Source: Desmodus rotundus
Lineage: Eukaryota > Chordata > Mammalia > Chiroptera > Phyllostomidae
Assembly: GCF_022682495.2 (NCBI RefSeq)
Contig: NC_071398.1
Span: 90,547,705 to 90,611,704, forward strand
Direction: 5' to 3'
Length of the DNA stretch: 64,000 bases
The notes under the pieces are model-generated. The model was not told where the DNA came from, searched no databases, and saw only the letters and a list, made by a program, of their open reading frames with translations. Below, in pieces: positions 12,201 through 22,590 of this stretch. The number at the start of each line of letters is the position of its first letter. Positions within the stretch are counted from its first letter, which is position 1. A program made the position numbers and the translations under genes.

Positions 12201-15200
12201 ACCACATGTCCCGGTTTTTTGCTGTGGCGGTCATGGTTTATGGCCTTGTCCCCATGTGGTTAACAGAAGTGCCCCCCTCACTCTTAAAAATGTCCTGGCT
12301 CGGGCGATGAATTCATGGTCACCCCTAGTTTTGTTAGACACTTTCAGCTCATACCCCTGAGTTTAGATTTCTTTGTGATTTAAAATTTAGCTTTGAGAGT
12401 CCCATCAAAAACCCTATTCTCTCTCAAGTTTGGGGCTCCTTCATGTAAACGTCTGGGTTTTTATGGCTATTGTTTTAGCGTCGGCAGTAAAATGTCTGCA
12501 TTGAAAGACAGATACACCATGACTTTTTAATTAGGAGAAATAAAAATGTTTCCGAAGAGTAAAAGCAAGCATTCAGATTCACCAACAGCATGGCGCCAGC
12601 AGTCTGTCAAATAATCGCGGGCAGCGCACTGTTCTGGCAATTATTGTTGCATTTCGGATGCTCGCGCAGGTCATGCCATCAGCCAGAATTCAGAACTGTT
12701 AGCATGTTGTCCTCATAATGAATGTTAGAAAGGAAGTAAAACATCATAGCGGGAGTCACTTTTAATCAACGCAGTGACTTTACTCTAGTTTGTATCTGCC
12801 CTTCCTCTGAGGGAAGGTCTTTGGGTTCCTGGTGGCCAGGTTGTTATAGCACAGCTCATAGAAAGCTACCAATGTTATTCATTTAGAGGAGAGTGGTAAG
12901 GGTTAAAATAATTCATAAAAATATTTTAAAATAAAAACATCAACTGAATGCACGGGCTATCAATGAATACTGTTTTCCTCCTCCAAATCTACATGCTAAT
13001 TCTGCTCCTTTTATTCCAATGGAAGGCTCTGTTTGAATACGAGTGTAAGGGTGTATTCATTGCCATTCAGAACAAAAATTACAATTAATGTTCATTAAAA
13101 CACATAATATGAAGGCAAGATCTTTGAAAATAAGTGATTGATGCTATCCAGGGGTGTCTAAACTTTTGGCGTCTCTGGGCCACACTGGAAGAAGAGTTGT
13201 CTTCGGCCACACATTAAATACACTGTGACATGTAATCACACACACAAAAAAACTAATAATGTTTTTAAGTAAATTTATGGTTTTATGTTGGCCACATTCA
13301 TAGCCATCAGGAGTCTCATATGGCCTGCAGGCCGCAGGTTGGGCACCTAAACACACAGGGCCTCCAAGATGTTCTAAAAGAGGCTGGGAATTGCCTCCCT
13401 GCAGTAAAATGAATGGCATCCCCAGCTGAACTTCAGATATGATTGTGGTAGTAGTGAAGGATTTGCCCTGAGGAATTCACGCCTTGCCCTAGTTCATGTC
13501 ATAACAGATTGCTTTTGCAGGGTGGTTGACTTGGATGAGGGTAAGGAGTGGATTCCGTGTCTTAATTTGGCCTAATTAGAAACACAGGCTTACCAGTAGA
13601 CCCGGGGGCAGCCAAGTCTGCAATAGGGAACAGGCAGTGACCTCTGAGGGCTGATTGGAAGTGCCCGGGCCTTCCCATAGCCATTATTACTGTGTTTTCC
13701 TAACCATTTCTCCTTAACATCACTGTGACCCTTGAGTAAGAAGCAAGGCTTGCTTCCGAGTACCTGCGTGTCTAAGGGCATAAAGTCTTCAGGAGGATAT
13801 GGAGGAGCAGTGGGGGCTTAGCCAGGGCCAATCTGATATTATTACTACCTTTCTCTCTTTCTTCTACAGTCCTTGAGCTTAAGCTTCTTCCTATCTCTTC
13901 CTTTCCATCTCCCTCTACATCCGCAGATGGGGTGGCTGCGTTCCGCGCCTTCCTGAAGACGGAGTTCAGCGAGGAGAACCTGGAATTCTGGTTGGCCTGT
14001 GAGGAGTTCAAGAAGACCAGGTCTACTGCAAAACTGGTCTCCAAGGCCCACAGGATCTTTGAGGAGTTTGTGGATGTGCAGGCTCCGAGGGAGGTGTGTT
14101 GGCAGTGGCCAGCGTCTTGTCAGACCTCTGTCCGTGGCTCCTGGCTCACACCTCCCTCTTTGTGGGGGTTTGAGCCGGGCATGATGGGGACTTTCTTTTG
14201 AACTGAGCCTCACGGTGAACCGATGGCTTTTGATGAAAAGGGAATCATTTTAAGGAGAAGAGCCCAGGACTTTTAGAAAAGGAGCTCTATTATGAATGCT
14301 TTAGCTGTCTGTCAGTTAAACATTGCCCTCAGGAGCTGTGTTTCTAGAGGGACTCTGCAAGGATGGAGGCCACTGAGTTCATGCAAGTTTTCCTAGTGGG
14401 AGGCAGCGTGGCATAATGGAATGAGCCTGCCCTGTGGAATCTTGTTCCAGTCTCAGCTCCACCACTTACTAGCTGTGTGATATTGGTCAGGTTACCTAGC
14501 CTCTCTGAATCACATTTTCTTCAATGTAAAACGATATAATATCACCTTCCTTCCAAGGCTACTCTAAGTATGAGGGATAAAGCACCTACTGAATATTTGT
14601 CACTGCTTATTAGTGAGTAATTATAGTCATTTATATAATTTTATGATCACTTATTATAATTACTTATAATAAGAAAATGAAATTAATGTGCTGTTGCTCT
14701 GAAATGTAAAAGAGACATTTACTTGGGAGGGTTTTACAGAAGAAAAATATTTGCTGCCAATGAGTTCAGGTGCATTACATGCCTAGGACTCTTCGATTAT
14801 GCTTTGACCTGGGCTGCAGGAGGTCTTTGGCCAGTGGCCAGCATGCTGTAGGCTTCTTACAACGCTGCTTGGAACAGAGATGTGCATGCCAACCTCAGTC
14901 TCTGTCTCCTCAGAGCACTTGTCTTCTTAGTAGTTAAGAAAGGACAAGAGGGCAAGTTTACGGTAGGGAGTCAGTGTTCCTACTGTCTCTAGTCTAACTC
15001 TTTGCCTGATATTGTAAAGGATTCTGGATTAAGAGTTACGTGAATTGGGGTTTTGCCCTGGCTCTGTTGTTAACTTTCCATATTACTTTAGACCAGGTTT
15101 TTAGTATCTCTTTTCTTCAGTGTCTTTATCTGTAAATTGCAATGAGGACTATCTGGTCTTCAGACCTCAGAGGATTCTTTCTGGAATCAAAAGGGATGAC

Positions 15201-15521
15201 CTCCGTGAAAACAGTTTGGAAAGCATGACTAACCTTACCTCTATAAGATGCGACCATTGATTATGACATAGCTAGGAGCACTGCCAGGGGCCTTGGCCAT
15301 TGAGAGCCTGTGACCATGCTCTCTCTTTGTGTCTCCAGGTAAACATAGACTTCCAGACCCGAGAGGCCACGAGGAAGAACATGCAAGAGCCATCCCTGAC
15401 TTGCTTTGACCAAGCCCAGGGAAAAGTACACAGCCTCATGGAGAAAGACTCTTACCCCAGGTTCCTGAGATCCAAAATGTACTTAGATTTGCTGTCCCAA
15501 AGCCAGAGGAGGCTCAGCTAG
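182..15521 (+). CDS. RGS8: RGS8, regulator of G-protein signalling 8 (5'-partial, four coding exons)
   Basis: The coding sequence joins 182-283, 1111-1175, 13927-14093 and 15339-15521 and gives 171 complete residues ending in QSQRRLS-stop. Seen: intact GT/AG junctions at every internal boundary and one open frame. With the nine N-terminal residues expected from an exon off the left edge, the length equals the usual 180 aa of mammalian RGS8. The RGS box fills roughly residues 56-172 and carries the helix motif [16 protein letters not shown] and the C-terminal DSYPRF motif. From family knowledge, this is a small R4-type RGS protein that speeds GTP hydrolysis by Gi/o and Gq alpha subunits and is enriched in brain, including Purkinje cells. 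The neighbour RGS16 is a tandem paralogue on the same strand. No frameshift or in-frame stop was seen. Identity is very sure; the start codon is not in the window. Confidence 0.97.
284..1110 (+). other. RGS8: RGS8 intron (0.8 kb)
   Basis: GTGAGT...TAG intron. A weak MIR-like tract lies near 690-780 (tumour-type 'ACCTCATTTAACCCTCAC' orientation). Otherwise I see no gene or clear element. Confidence 0.8.
1111..1175 (+). CDS. RGS8: RGS8 coding exon (65 bp, start of RGS box)
   Basis: Acceptor TGTTTTCTAG ends at 1110 and donor GTGAGT starts at 1176. The exon encodes [21 protein letters not shown] plus one base of the next codon. It has the same 65-bp length and phases as the RGS16 exon at 50553-50617, as expected for tandem paralogues. 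Confidence 0.96.
1722..1824 (+). repeat. Pyrimidine-rich tandem repeat, about 23-bp unit, 4+ copies
   Basis: The unit TCCTCTTCCATTATCCCCTT recurs about every 23 bp with only C/T changes between copies, so it is a young, probably length-variable minisatellite. It lies in the large RGS8 intron. Confidence 0.9.
2048..2208 (+). repeat. Copy A of a dispersed repeat pair, family unassigned
   Basis: Begins TGTCAACATTAGAAG and ends near ACCCAGCTCAGCTACTAG. It aligns along its whole length, with small gaps, to 4058-4206 in the same orientation. Probably two members of an ancient interspersed family with a MIR-like 3' part. Confidence 0.6.
2860..2878 (+). repeat. Poly(T) run
   Basis: About 19 consecutive T. 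It could be the tail of an antisense retroelement, but no recognisable body adjoins it. Confidence 0.8.
4058..4206 (+). repeat. Copy B of a dispersed repeat pair, family unassigned
   Basis: Begins TGTCGACATTAGAAG and ends near ACCCAGCTCTGCTGCTCG. It is the counterpart of 2048-2208. The following sequence (CTCCTCATCTGTACAGTG) is MIR-like, so a tRNA-SINE relative is plausible. Confidence 0.6.
4878..4925. repeat. (TG)n/(CA)n microsatellite, interrupted
   Basis: Alternating purine-pyrimidine repeat GTATGTGTGTGTATGTGTG that continues into GCACATGCACACGC. It is partly self-complementary and Z-DNA prone. Confidence 0.85.
5755..5945 (+). mobile_element. MER5-like hAT non-autonomous DNA transposon
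   Basis: The stretch with CAGACCTACTGAATCAGAAC and the ending CTTGAGAAACACTGCT follow the MER5A pattern as I remember it. Old and diverged; no transposase. Confidence 0.65.
6385..6540 (+). mobile_element. MIR SINE fragment
   Basis: Contains the MIR core (CAGCTGCGTGACCTTTGGCA, then CTCATCTGCAAAAAAAGGGA and the AATTCAATGTGATTA tail region). Ancient. Confidence 0.75.
10480..10920 (+). mobile_element. L2 LINE 3' end fragment
   Basis: The tract reads like the 3' part of L2. Motifs include GCCTTTGCACATGTGGCTC, a pyrimidine-rich middle, CTAGCAGAATGCCTGGGGCA and the terminal (AATG)n track at 10884-10918. Diverged, with no open frame left. Confidence 0.7.
10935..11100 (+). mobile_element. MIR SINE fragment
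   Basis: Has the MIR-type stretch CCTCATCTATAAAATGAGAGG. Partial and diverged. Confidence 0.55.
12195..12327. mobile_element. Short DNA-transposon-like element with inverted ends
   Basis: The left end AGTGACCACATGTCCCGG and right end CATGGTCACCCCT are related by inverted repetition (GTGACCA/TGGTCAC) and enclose about 130 bp. The inside resembles a common mammalian MITE-like family that I cannot name with confidence. Confidence 0.5.
12470..12800. promoter_or_regulatory. Candidate conserved intronic enhancer (RGS8)
   Basis: Not a recognisable repeat. It holds a homeodomain core TTTTAATTAGG (12526-12536), a SOX/POU-like TTATTGTTGCATTT (about 12641-12654) and several CpGs (TCGCGGGCAGCGC, TTTCGGATGCTCGCGC) in an otherwise AT-rich context. 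Such CpG retention in non-island DNA is typical of constrained sequence. This is inference only; no alignment was made. Confidence 0.35.
13148..13352 (+). mobile_element. hAT-like non-autonomous DNA transposon
   Basis: Starts CAGGGGTGTCTAAACTTTTGG and ends near GCCGCAGGTTGGGCACCTA. The ends are imperfect inverted repeats (CAGGGGTGTC versus TAGGTGCCC on the complement). The internal GGGCCACACTGGAAGAAGA motif is typical of a common Charlie/hAT family. It has no transposase. Confidence 0.7.
13927..14093 (+). CDS. RGS8: RGS8 coding exon (167 bp, RGS box core)
   Basis: Acceptor ACATCCGCAG ends at 13926 and donor GTGTGT starts at 14094. The exon encodes the core RGS-box helices, from [16 protein letters not shown] to VDVQAPRE. 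It includes the Glu-Glu-Asn of the Galpha switch-contacting surface and the WLACEEF helix. The 167-bp length is shared with RGS16 exon 4. Confidence 0.97.
14094..15338 (+). other. RGS8: RGS8 intron (1.25 kb) with a MIR
   Basis: GTGTGT...CAG intron. A sense MIR lies at about 14402-14620, followed by an AT-rich stretch at 14580-14690. Nothing else is recognisable. Confidence 0.8.
14402..14620 (+). mobile_element. MIR SINE, near full length
   Basis: Textbook order of MIR motifs: GGCATAATGGAATGAGC, then CTAGCTGTGTGATATTGGTC, CCTCTCTGAATC and the AAAGCACCTACTGAATATTTG 3' end. Confidence 0.85.
15339..15521 (+). CDS. RGS8: RGS8 last coding exon with stop
   Basis: Acceptor TTTGTGTCTCCAG ends at 15338. 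The exon reads [18 protein letters not shown] and on to [11 protein letters not shown], then TAG at 15519-15521. It contains the conserved Asn of VNIDFQTR and the DSYPRFLRS motif of the final RGS helices. Confidence 0.97.
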   Translation, partial: VNIDFQTREATRKNMQEPSLTCFDQAQGKVHSLMEKDSYPRFLRSKMYLDLLSQSQRRLS

Positions 15522-17885
15522 ACCTCAGATGGGGACTCTTGGAGATCACCGGCTTTCCCCGCCCCCTTGCTGCCAAGACCATATTCTAATGTGAAATGTC
15601 ATAGATGTTCAAAAGCAGAGGCGTTTAGATTGGGAGGCTGGGGGTGAGGAGGGGACGGAGGGCCATTCTGAAGTATGATGCAGTCATCAGAACTGGGTCT
15701 CTATTTCATTTGCCCGTGGGTGTGTTTTGGTTAGTGGTCGCACCTTGCTGCAGTCACCCTTCTCTGGGTCAGCAGCTTGCCCTCCACGCCTGGGGTCATC
15801 TCCGCTGAGAAGGCAGATTCGCTAGGCTGGGCTAACCTGTACATAACACAAATGCACTCCCCCCACCTTCCACACCCTCCTCAGGTAGGATTCCTGACTC
15901 TCTAGCTTGCCCTGTACCCCTGAGGGAATAGTGGGAAGACAGGCTCACTTCTGAGCTTTGCTGTCACAGTGTCCTGGCCAGTCCCAGGGGTTGGGACCTC
16001 ACAGCTCAGGAGAGAGGTCTCTGTGGAATCCTAGGTGTCTAGCACTCTCATTGACAGGTGGCCTCTGGGAGAAGGGGCAAACTCCAGGGAGTTGGCTGTT
16101 TCTTCCATTTCCATAGGACCAGGGTGAAAAGCTCTGCTCACTGCCCATCTTAGTGTAGGAAATTCACAAGACCCCCTACCCTTTCAAAACCCTTCCAGAA
16201 AGGGTCCTAGGAGATGTCCTTTATGACTTGTGGTGTGGAGCTGCTCTTAAGAAAGATACAGCTTTCACGTCTTCCTAAATCGTACCAAGAAGTTTCCCAG
16301 AAGTTGAGCAATGAGGAAGTGTAGCGCCAGTACACCCTTGCGCAATGGGGCACCATATAACCTTTCTGCTGCTTAGTGTACCCTCTGCCCTCGCCTCCTG
16401 TGGCATCACACATCCCCAGTCTCTTAGAATGACAGACAGCTTGGCCAAGGGAGGTGAATTCCCATAGCATGGACAGCTCTCATGGTGCCTAATACTCTCC
16501 CTGCCTCTCTCTGTCCCTCCTTCCATGCAGGTCATGTAATTATGATGGGGGAGAATGGGGACTTAGGCCATAACTCTTTTTTTCAGCTTGCTTCCTGGGA
16601 GCGTGCTTCCTTAGAAAGGTCCTTCTCGTGAGGGCCACCTTGCTTATTCAGCAGCTTCCTTCTTGATCTCTGACTTTTGGGATTGAACATGAGGCTAAGA
16701 AGATCACTGTGAACATTTGGTTGTGGAGAACCTTCCTAAAATGCTTTCATGGAACCCTGGGACTGCTCTTGGAAACACGTCGGGACACGCTTGGAGGATG
16801 AGCGAGGCACGTGGAACTTACCCTAGCTGCCCGGGAGAAAGCTGACCTTGGCACAGGACTGCAGTGCCAAGGAGATGAGCCCACGGTAGAGAGACCAGCA
16901 GGTGGAAGAGGACCCTGCAAGAGGCTAGTCTCTGGGTGAACTGAGTCACCGAGACCATGCATGGCAAAGGAACTTCTGGGATAATTCAAAGCCGATGGAT
17001 TGGGAGGTGTGGCAGATCTCCTACACCTTCAGCTTGACTCAGTGGAGCAGCATCTGGAGTGCAGGGGGTTGAGAACTGGGCTGAAGTATTCTCCTCTCGT
17101 GGGGTGATGGGCCCTTTTAGACCTGCGGGGTGTTGGGGGGGCGGTTTCCAGTGTTTGCATTCCTGTCTAGAACTTTGCGAATCTCTTTCTTCCTTGGCTA
17201 CAGCTAGACAAGGCCAAGGAGGCTCTCGAGTCCCACCGGTGTGGGGTCCACTGCCCTGCCCTGTGAGTGAGGATGTATGTGTCTGTATGAACCGCCGAGG
17301 AGAAAGAGGACACACGCCTCCTAGCTCTCTCTCCCTGAAGAACTCCCTCCCGCACATGTGGAATTTCATGTTTAGGAGCGCTGAAGCCTCAAATGGGTGT
17401 TCGTAGTTAGATGAGGTAGTATTCCCCTGCCCCCACTGGTAAAAAGAAAAAGAAATCATCCTTAGCTAAAGCTGCCAGAATTAATGTAATGATCAAATTC
17501 TCAAACAGGGTATTTTAAACATTGTTTACATATGACATGCGCATCTGCTGCCAACTCTACTGTCACATAGGGGGTGCAAAGGAACTGGGACAGCGTGGAG
17601 TCATGGAAATCTGAAACGTTCTGACAGGGGCCTTTTTGCCACTTCCACAATCCCCAGGAGAGAAGTCTGAACAAGAGTGTCGTGCAGTGGCCTCACTGGG
17701 GCCCTAAAGTTCTCGCCACCTCTTGCGGGAATGAAGGCTCCAGATGGTGGTCACGGTGCCTGGCGACTGCCTCCCACGATGGGGAGGCACGAAGGACCAA
17801 GCTCGGGTATCCTGAATTTTGCCGCTAAGTGAGGGTACGTGGGTGTGTGTAGAGGAACGAGATAGCTATATTTACAGTACTCCCA

Positions 17886-17915
17886 TGGAGTGTGTGTGTG
17901 CACGTGCGTGCGTGT
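17886..17915. repeat. (GT)n simple repeat
   Basis: Short interrupted run GAGTGTGTGTGTGCACGTGC. Confidence 0.8.
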
Positions 17916-18569
17916 GAGACAACTGTGAGCATTAGACTAGTGATCACAGAGATGACCTTCCCGGGGGGCGGAGCCATCCTCACACCTTTATGTCCCGCTT
18001 CCCACACAAGGCACAGAGCCCTGCGCTCTCGCGCCCATTTTCAGGCACTTTGGTTATGCCAACCCAGACTTCGGTCTGTGACGAAACCAAGAGAAATGTT
18101 TACAGCATTTAGAGCAATATCCAAGCATACCTCATCCCCGACCTTCCGCCTCCCCCGGTCCTGCCTGCTCTCCTGTTTCCTCGTCCACAGCCCTCATCGC
18201 CAGCTTGGGTGGGCACCTGCGGGGGCCGCTTCTTCCATGTAATGTCTTCCTTTGCTCCTCCAGCCGGCTTGTGCTGTGGACTGCCTTCTGGGCTCAAGGC
18301 TTGTTCTGTGCCTGGGACCTTTGAAGACCCAGGGCAAGTCGGGGCCGTGGGCTGGGTAAATCTATGACTTGAGGACTGTTCTCCATTTTGGGTGGCCTTT
18401 CGGCCCCACTTGAGTTAAACTGTGTGGAATTTCCTGTTGTCCTTGGCAAACCAAATACTACATGATTAGTGACAGCCATTCATAGCCCTGGCTCCGCTAA
18501 AGTGAGGAAGGGCCCTCTGAACATTATTTATTATTAAATTTGAGCGTCAAGGAATACCCCACCCCACTC

Positions 18570-18705
18570 CAGAAAGTCTGTTGCTAGTGCTGATTCCCAG
18601 GGTCCACACCCAGCGATGCTGATCCAACAGACCTGGGGTGGGACCCCGAAGTCTGCATTTTTAATAAGCTCCTAGGTGCATAGTAGGCCAGACTTTGAAA
18701 ACAGA
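18570..18705 (+). mobile_element. MER5-like hAT element, 3' half
   Basis: GACCTGGGGTGGGACCCCGA and TTTTTAATAAGCTCCTAGGT follow the MER5 3' half. It abuts a second copy at 18713. Confidence 0.7.
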
Positions 18706-18712
18706 TGGTCTA

Positions 18713-18850
18713 AGACAGTGGCTCTTATCCTTGGCTGCTCCTTGCAATTACCTGGGGGAGTTTTAAAACTCCAAATGTACAACCAGGTCCCACCCCAGAA
18801 CAGCTTGGCATTGGGACCCAAGTCATTAGTCATTGTTAAAGCTTCACCGG
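18713..18850 (+). mobile_element. MER5-like hAT element, 5' part
   Basis: ACAGTGGCTCTTATCCTTGG, then CAATTACCTGGGGGAGTTTT and CCAGGTCCCACCCCAGA follow the MER5 5' half. It lies head to tail with the copy before it. Confidence 0.7.
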
Positions 18851-20156
18851 TGACCCCAAAGTACGGGTGAGGTTAGGAAGCGTGGGGCCTGAGGAGTGAG
18901 GAGGAACGCAGCTGAGTGGAAAACACCAGTGCGTGGGCCCGAGGGCTGGAGCACACCCAGATGCAAATGAGCATGATGACCTGGAACGTGCCAGCCCTGA
19001 GTCTGATTGTTGGGTGGCAGTCTCCGTGCCATTTCAGTCCTCCTTGCTCCTTTGAGAGACAAGCATCGTGTTTCTGCCCCAGCTACATGCATTGCTGAGC
19101 AGCAGCTATGCCAAAAGTGGGGGCTAAGGGGGACTTGGTTAAGAGTACTTTTGCCACACCTCCTGGTCTTATTAACAGCGCTTCCTCCCAGCTGGCCTCC
19201 TGGGCTGTTTCCCCTGTTTGTTTGTTTTTGTGTGTTCTTCTATTTGGCCATTTCATGTTAGACTGTGCCTCTGTCCCCAAGGCCATGTGACATGGTAGTG
19301 GGAACTCAGGTTGTGGGTGAAGAAGGCGTGTGGTAGTAAGAACAGCAGTAGCACAGTAACTTCCAGATTCCTCAGAGGGGGGTGTCACATCCTGGGAATA
19401 CCAAGCTCTTCCAGACTTTCTTTTCCAAGGCCACAGTGGGGTTCCAATTCCTGCTCTAAGCCCTCACCATCACCCTTTTGGCCTCAAGTGGGATTGGCAG
19501 CTGGAAAGATGATTTTACTCTCTGGTGCTCTCCCCCAGAACTTGCTGCTCTGAATCAACAGAAGCTGTGAGGTGGTGGCCTGCCCAGGCGGCAGGCCCAG
19601 CCTCTGGGTGCGGGCCCTGGGCACCTCTCCTCAGCAGGGCAGGGCCAAGGTATCTGGGTACTCCAGGCCCTGAGCTGTGAAGGAAAGGCGTGAACCCTTT
19701 GTGCTGAGACCTGGGCACGGGTGGGGCTGGGAAAAAAAGAGGGAGGGGGTGGGGGAGACAAGTGACCACTGTGGTGTCCTTTCTAGAAGAGAGAGGTGAC
19801 AAGAGGCACATTCGGAGGCAGAACGGTCTCCCATCCACAAGCTCAGGCCAGAGCTTGCCTGACCCTCTCTGTGCCCACGTCCAAGCAAGGCAGAGGAATT
19901 GACTTTCCATCTGATGCTGTCCTTCAATCGGCCCGTGTCAGTCCTCTTTACATCTGTGTCCCTCCGGGTTGGAAGCAAGAGAGGTGGCATCGAGAGCCCT
20001 TGCCACTCGGCATGAGACTGTGGAGGAAGAACCCAAAAGCAGAGATGTCTTCCTGGCCCTGGGGCCTCTCAGGACTCCGATTTGATTCTGCAAACTGAAT
20101 GGGAGACTGTAGGATAGGGCCACTGACCTTCCCAGGTCTGGGGCCCAGGTCCTCTC

Positions 20157-20162
20157 AATAAA
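20157..20162 (+). terminator. Candidate poly(A) signal for a long RGS8 3' UTR
   Basis: This is the first canonical AATAAA downstream of the RGS8 stop, 4.6 kb away. RNA evidence would be needed to assign it; the distance makes it only a candidate. Confidence 0.25.
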
Positions 20163-20219
20163 CTGTCCTCTTCTCGATTCTTACTCCCTTTGCCCTCTGC
20201 TCCCTCCCCTCTGCCAGGT

Positions 20220-20510
20220 GCAGAAAAGGTGGCTGGTCTCCGCGTGCTCTCCGACCAGGGGAGCATTAGCTGAGTCACGCGGCGTGCACGACATATTTGT
20301 AGCAGCTCATCTGCCACATAAACCGCTTGGCTGATGGAGTCCTCATGGAGTTGTTTCATTACCGTGCGAAGTGGAATAATGTCATTCACCTTGACTATAA
20401 CCAAGGCTGTGAGACATAATAAACAGAACCTAAACACGCTGCCCTTTGCTCTCTGCCCACATTTCTGGCCGGCTGACTCTTTATGCGGAAATGCTTCGCA
20501 TAACACACAG
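20220..20510. promoter_or_regulatory. Candidate conserved enhancer downstream of RGS8
   Basis: A non-repetitive block with an AP-1/Maf-type GCTGAGTCACG (20269-20279) and a RUNX-like AAACCGC (about 20319). It also has a small palindrome-like TATGCGGAAATGCTTCGCATA-type element near 20481-20501 and many retained CpGs. Inference from composition and motifs only. Confidence 0.35.
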
Positions 20511-22349
20511 GGAGCTCAGGGCCTTGCCCAACGGAGGCTGGCACGGGGCCAGCCATGGGAGAGTGATGGCGGAGTGGGTGGACTTGGGCTCAGGGTGTTT
20601 TGGGATGAGTGTGGGGGTGGAGAGTAACTTTGGGGTAGGAGAATGCCTTTGAAGCTGTAATATGCCATACAAACACAAGGTGGTATTTGTATTAGTACCA
20701 CCTACTGCTTGAAAATGCAGGGAGAGGAAAGGCTCGGGGTGGCTGGTGTCTTTGTGCAGCTGGGGCAATCTGAGACTGGAGCAGCTGATCTTGTGTGTGA
20801 CTGCACTCCCTTTAGACAGTCGGTGTGTCCCTGAAAAGCGTGCATTCGTCATTGAGTCTTTGGGTGTCTCTGGTGATTGGGCTCTGTGGTGGGGACCCGG
20901 GGAGGAAGAGGGGTAGTATCTGCCTGCAAAAGCTCATCTTTCAGGCACACTGATGATAGAGATACACAAAATCTTAACAATCCACAGAATTAAAATGCAC
21001 CAGAGTAAGTCTGTCTTTAAAGGAAAGCTGACATTTCTTTTAAGGTGACTGCTTTGGGGTCAATGAAAAGGCCTAATGGGATGCAAACGATCACCCCTAT
21101 ATTCTAGTTTTGTGGACTGGGCAAGGCATGGGGCAGCTGGGGCCATGGCAGACAGGAGGCCTCCCCACAGGGGAGAGGTGCAATTGGATCCTCTCTTTCC
21201 AGCTTTGCTTTCTACTCCTTCATACCCCAGTTGCTCTCCAGGCATTTCTGACTCCTTCAGGACCAAGAAGAGCAGGGAAGGAGCAGAAGAGAGGGAGCAA
21301 GGGGGACATCCCAGAAGTACATGCCTTCTGGGACCAGCCTCAAGCTCTCTGGGCCCGGAAGGAGAGCCTGTCTCATTGAAGACCCTGTCTCTGGGGGACC
21401 CCTTCCTCCCCCCAGCTCTCCCAACAGGAGCTTTCCAACCCTGGCTGGAGGCTTGCTCCTCCCTGGGCTGTGCCCCGGCTGCTCTCTGCAGCAGTCTGTT
21501 CACACTCCAGGACACCCTCTTGGATGGCTCCTTGGATGACCCCACACCAGTTCTTTGTCTCAAGAGGCCCGCAGTCAGCCCTTTGGAAGCATCCGGGCCT
21601 TTGTTACCCCTAGAAGAACAGGGCAGCAGCTGCTCTGCCTTCACTCTGCAGCCAGAGCTCCACGCCAGGCACTGTTGATGATGCTGATTTTCCAGGCTGG
21701 AATCAGACACCATTCTATTGGGTCCCCAAGCCTCAGGGGGCACTTGTCAGGCTTTCCAAGGGACCCACTGCATCCCTTCCCTTCCAGGGGGTAGTACACT
21801 AACAACTCACTAACAGCTTACTAACAAAGCTTCACACTTTCCTCCCGGCCCTGACCTTTCCCTTGGGACAGGTTTTGAGCTCCCTCTCACGGGTTCTGCA
21901 CTGTCCCTACAGTATCTGCTTGTTCTGGGACCCACTGGCCTCTGAGATCTATCTCCTGGGCCTTGACCGAGAAACCTCTTACCAATGGAAAACAGCGTTA
22001 TGCGGGACACCTTATTAACACAGTAAACGTGGGAAAAAGCATGCAAAGTCCCTTCTGGTCTTATTATCTACATCAACCCAGTGAAAGCCAAGGCCAGGGG
22101 GAAACAAAAGAGAGGTTGCTGAGATAACTCCCTCTGGCAGGTGCACTTCTTAGCTGGGGTCTGTCCTGCTTCCCTGCCCAGGAGGTGTGGGACAGAGCCC
22201 TCCTGAAAGCTGCACGGAAAGGGTGGGGCTATGTCACAGACACTGGCTATCCCCCGCCACCCGCATCCTGGCTGCGATGTGAGTGCCGCCATGGGGATGG
22301 AAAGTCCCAGGCCTGAGGGCACTGTCTTTGGCCAGGGTTCCATCAGCAC

Positions 22350-22590
22350 TCTTCTTTATAATTTGGGCGCTGATGTTAGACTGAGCCTGAATCCCAGCTC
22401 TCTTACAAGTTGTGTGATTCTAGGAAAGGTATCTCCCTACAAAACTAAAGTTTTCTCATCTGTAAAACTAAAATAATAACAGAGCTCACCGCTTGGGGCT
22501 GTTGTGAACATTGAGTGAGTTAACATAGGAGCTGCTTAGCACGGTGCCCAGGACACAGTGGGCCACGGTGTGTGCTAACTGGGTGTCTGT
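22350..22590 (+). mobile_element. MIR SINE
   Basis: Has the MIR order ATCCCAGCTCTCTTACAAG, TTGTGTGATTCTAGGAAAGG, TCTCATCTGTAAAACTAA and ACATTGAGTGAGTTAACATA. Confidence 0.75.

Larger units (their letters stand above)
1176..13926 (+). other. RGS8: RGS8 large intron (12.75 kb)
   Basis: This runs from donor GTGAGT at 1176 to acceptor GCAG at 13926. It contains simple repeats, a pair of related 150-bp repeats, MER5-, MIR-, L2- and hAT-like relics (listed separately) and a non-repetitive CpG-retaining island at 12470-12800. The open frames inside it are short, differ in composition from the exons and resemble no protein I recognise. I see no gene of its own. Confidence 0.85.
15522..20180 (+). other. 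RGS8: RGS8 3' UTR and downstream flank, end not determined
   Basis: No canonical AATAAA is found from the stop codon until 20157-20162 (and again near 20418). A variant ATTAAA is at about 18533. The 3' UTR therefore either uses a variant signal or is over 4 kb long. The stretch carries two back-to-back MER5-like elements at 18570-18850. It holds no other gene that I can see; open frames here on either strand look random. Confidence 0.5.

Noticed and set aside
21060..21743. Two long opposing open frames (200 and 227 codons)
   Set aside because: Overlap on both strands, Pro/Ser/Leu-rich low-information sequence, no splice or family support; typical of GC-rich non-coding DNA.
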